Part shown: positions 63,248-64,000 of the stretch, in pieces
How positions within the stretch are numbered: position 1 is the stretch's first letter
Layout of the letters: each line of letters begins with the position of its first letter
Position numbers and translations under genes: made by a program
Assembly (NCBI GenBank): GCA_944390825.1
Contig: CALXRG010000001.1
Span: forward strand, 1 to 64,000
Direction of reading: 5' to 3'
DNA length: 64,000 bases
Source: an uncultured Akkermansia sp.
GTDB taxonomy: Bacteria > Verrucomicrobiota > Verrucomicrobiia > Verrucomicrobiales > Akkermansiaceae
Notes under the pieces: generated by a model
What the model was told of the DNA's origin: nothing
The model's input: the letters and a program-made list of their open reading frames with translations, nothing else
Databases searched by the model: none

Positions 63248-63286
63248 ACCTTCAACACAACTAATCAGCGACACAAGAACCCTGCC

Positions 63287-64000
63287 ATGATCTCCTGGAA
63301 CGTCACCGTGGGCCTGATGGTTCTCTCTTTCATTCTGCCCTTTCTTTTCCTGAGAAGCCAGCTCCAAATCATGCGCCGCCACGCCCGCAGCGACCACGCG
63401 ACTCTCGAACACCTCAAACACCAGCTTCGGGCCCTGGAATTACATGTGGCCAAGGACCAATCGATGTTTCTGGAAGCCCTGGGTGTCCCTTTTCTGCTGC
63501 TGCGCCGCTCCGGCCGGCTCGTGATGGCCAACCGTGAGGCCGGCGACTTGCTGGGAATCGACATCTCCCGCAATCAGAACCTTCTGCACGTCCTGACCAA
63601 TGAAGAGCTCCGCAAGCTCATCACCGACGTCACGCAAACCAACGCTCCGCGCTGTTCCACGATCCGCCTGCGGCTCAGGGACGGAGAGCACACTTTCCGC
63701 ACAACTGCCACCCCCCTGGCCAACGAAGAACGCCACGTCGGGGTTGTCTTTCACGATGTCACTGAGGAGTACCGCACCCAGACCATCCGCCGTGATTTTG
63801 TAGCCAATGCGTCCCACGAACTGCGCACCCCGCTGACCATCATCCGCGGCTACCTTGAAACCCTGCTGGATGAACCGGAAACGGCAGCCGATGAGAAGCT
63901 GCGTACCCGCTCCCTGACGGTCATGAAGAAACATGCTGATCGCATCGTGCGGCTCATCGAGGATATGCTGACCGTCTCACGGTTGGAAGGTTCCGACCAG
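63287..64000 (+). CDS. PhoR-like sensor histidine kinase (3' end outside window)
   Basis: The first 238 residues of a sensor kinase that continues past the right edge. An N-terminal transmembrane helix (residues 6-22, VTVGLMVLSFILPFLFL) is followed by a short coiled segment, a PAS domain (about 62-155, with FLEALGVPFLLLRRSGRLVM and GVVFHDVTEEYR) and the dimerisation/phosphoacceptor region FVANASHELRTPLTIIRGYL with His177. One membrane helix plus PAS is the architecture of PhoR. Position after a PiT-PhoU fusion makes a phosphate-sensing role likely, but phoB is not visible and other roles are not excluded. Confidence 0.88.
   Translation, partial: MISWNVTVGLMVLSFILPFLFLRSQLQIMRRHARSDHATLEHLKHQLRALELHVAKDQSMFLEALGVPFLLLRRSGRLVMANREAGDLLGIDISRNQNLLHVLTNEELRKLITDVTQTNAPRCSTIRLRLRDGEHTFRTTATPLANEERHVGVVFHDVTEEYRTQTIRRDFVANASHELRTPLTIIRGYLETLLDEPETAADEKLRTRSLTVMKKHADRIVRLIEDMLTVSRLEGSDQ

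Overview
The window looks like a chromosomal segment of a GC-rich (about 60 percent by eye) Verrucomicrobiota bacterium, most likely from the Akkermansia neighbourhood. That placement is an inference from gene content: eukaryotic-type HisA, a Ser/Thr kinase paired with an ECF sigma factor, an alpha-2-macroglobulin/PbpC pair, many small secreted proteins, and short AP2-like proteins. No rRNA, CRISPR array, transposase or intact prophage was seen. One tRNA (Ser, anticodon GGA) is present, and about 50 protein genes are supported.

Layout. 0-5 kb: an anchored transglutaminase-like protein, a thioredoxin-like secreted protein and a GNAT acetyltransferase. 5-14 kb: a very large alpha-2-macroglobulin followed by penicillin-binding protein 1C. 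14-17 kb: leuS, then a gene-poor stretch. 17-26 kb: a probable foreign surface protein, nadD and an M23 peptidase, a LolA-like protein with a membrane partner, a double-HTH protein facing an AP2-like protein, ruvC with a DEAD-box helicase, a metallo-hydrolase and RNase III. 26-34 kb: a GH36-like glycosidase, the kinase/sigma pair, and plsY-gpsA. 34-42 kb: hrpB, an ArsC-like protein, rpmI-rplT, tRNA-Ser, hisA, fabI and a YbjN-like protein. 42-49 kb: an eight-heme cytochrome with TPRs, a membrane protein, small secreted proteins, a second AP2-like protein and a PLP aminotransferase. 49-55 kb: khpA, priA, a thioredoxin, efp, gtrA and an SDR. 55-58 kb: an AT-rich patch and an ankyrin protein. 58-64 kb: a MATE transporter, a gamma-carbonic-anhydrase-like protein, a PiT-PhoU fusion, and the start of a PhoR-like histidine kinase that runs off the right edge.

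Regulatory style. The most consistent signal is how tightly promoters abut start codons. About fifteen genes have a sigma-70-like promoter (TTGNNN, 16-18 bp, TATANT-like) whose -10 box ends only 4-12 nt before the ATG. That implies leaderless or near-leaderless mRNAs. Shine-Dalgarno sequences are mostly absent. In two cases the ATG next to the promoter opens a tiny ORF that runs into the main start codon, by a 4-nt ATGA overlap (YbjN-like gene) or a 4-nt gap (khpA). These promoters were also used to correct many start codons.

A second window-wide signal is short tandem duplication (10-22 bp units, 2-5 copies, often imperfect) in intergenic spacers and at gene 3' ends, sometimes spanning stop codons, plus similar coding repeats in the A2M and PbpC genes. 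Two homopolymer tracts (G10 and C12) also occur. The most novel candidates are the leaderless/upstream-ORF architecture, the spacer duplications, the standalone AP2-like family with its double-HTH neighbour, and the paired small secreted proteins at 45.5-47.1 kb.
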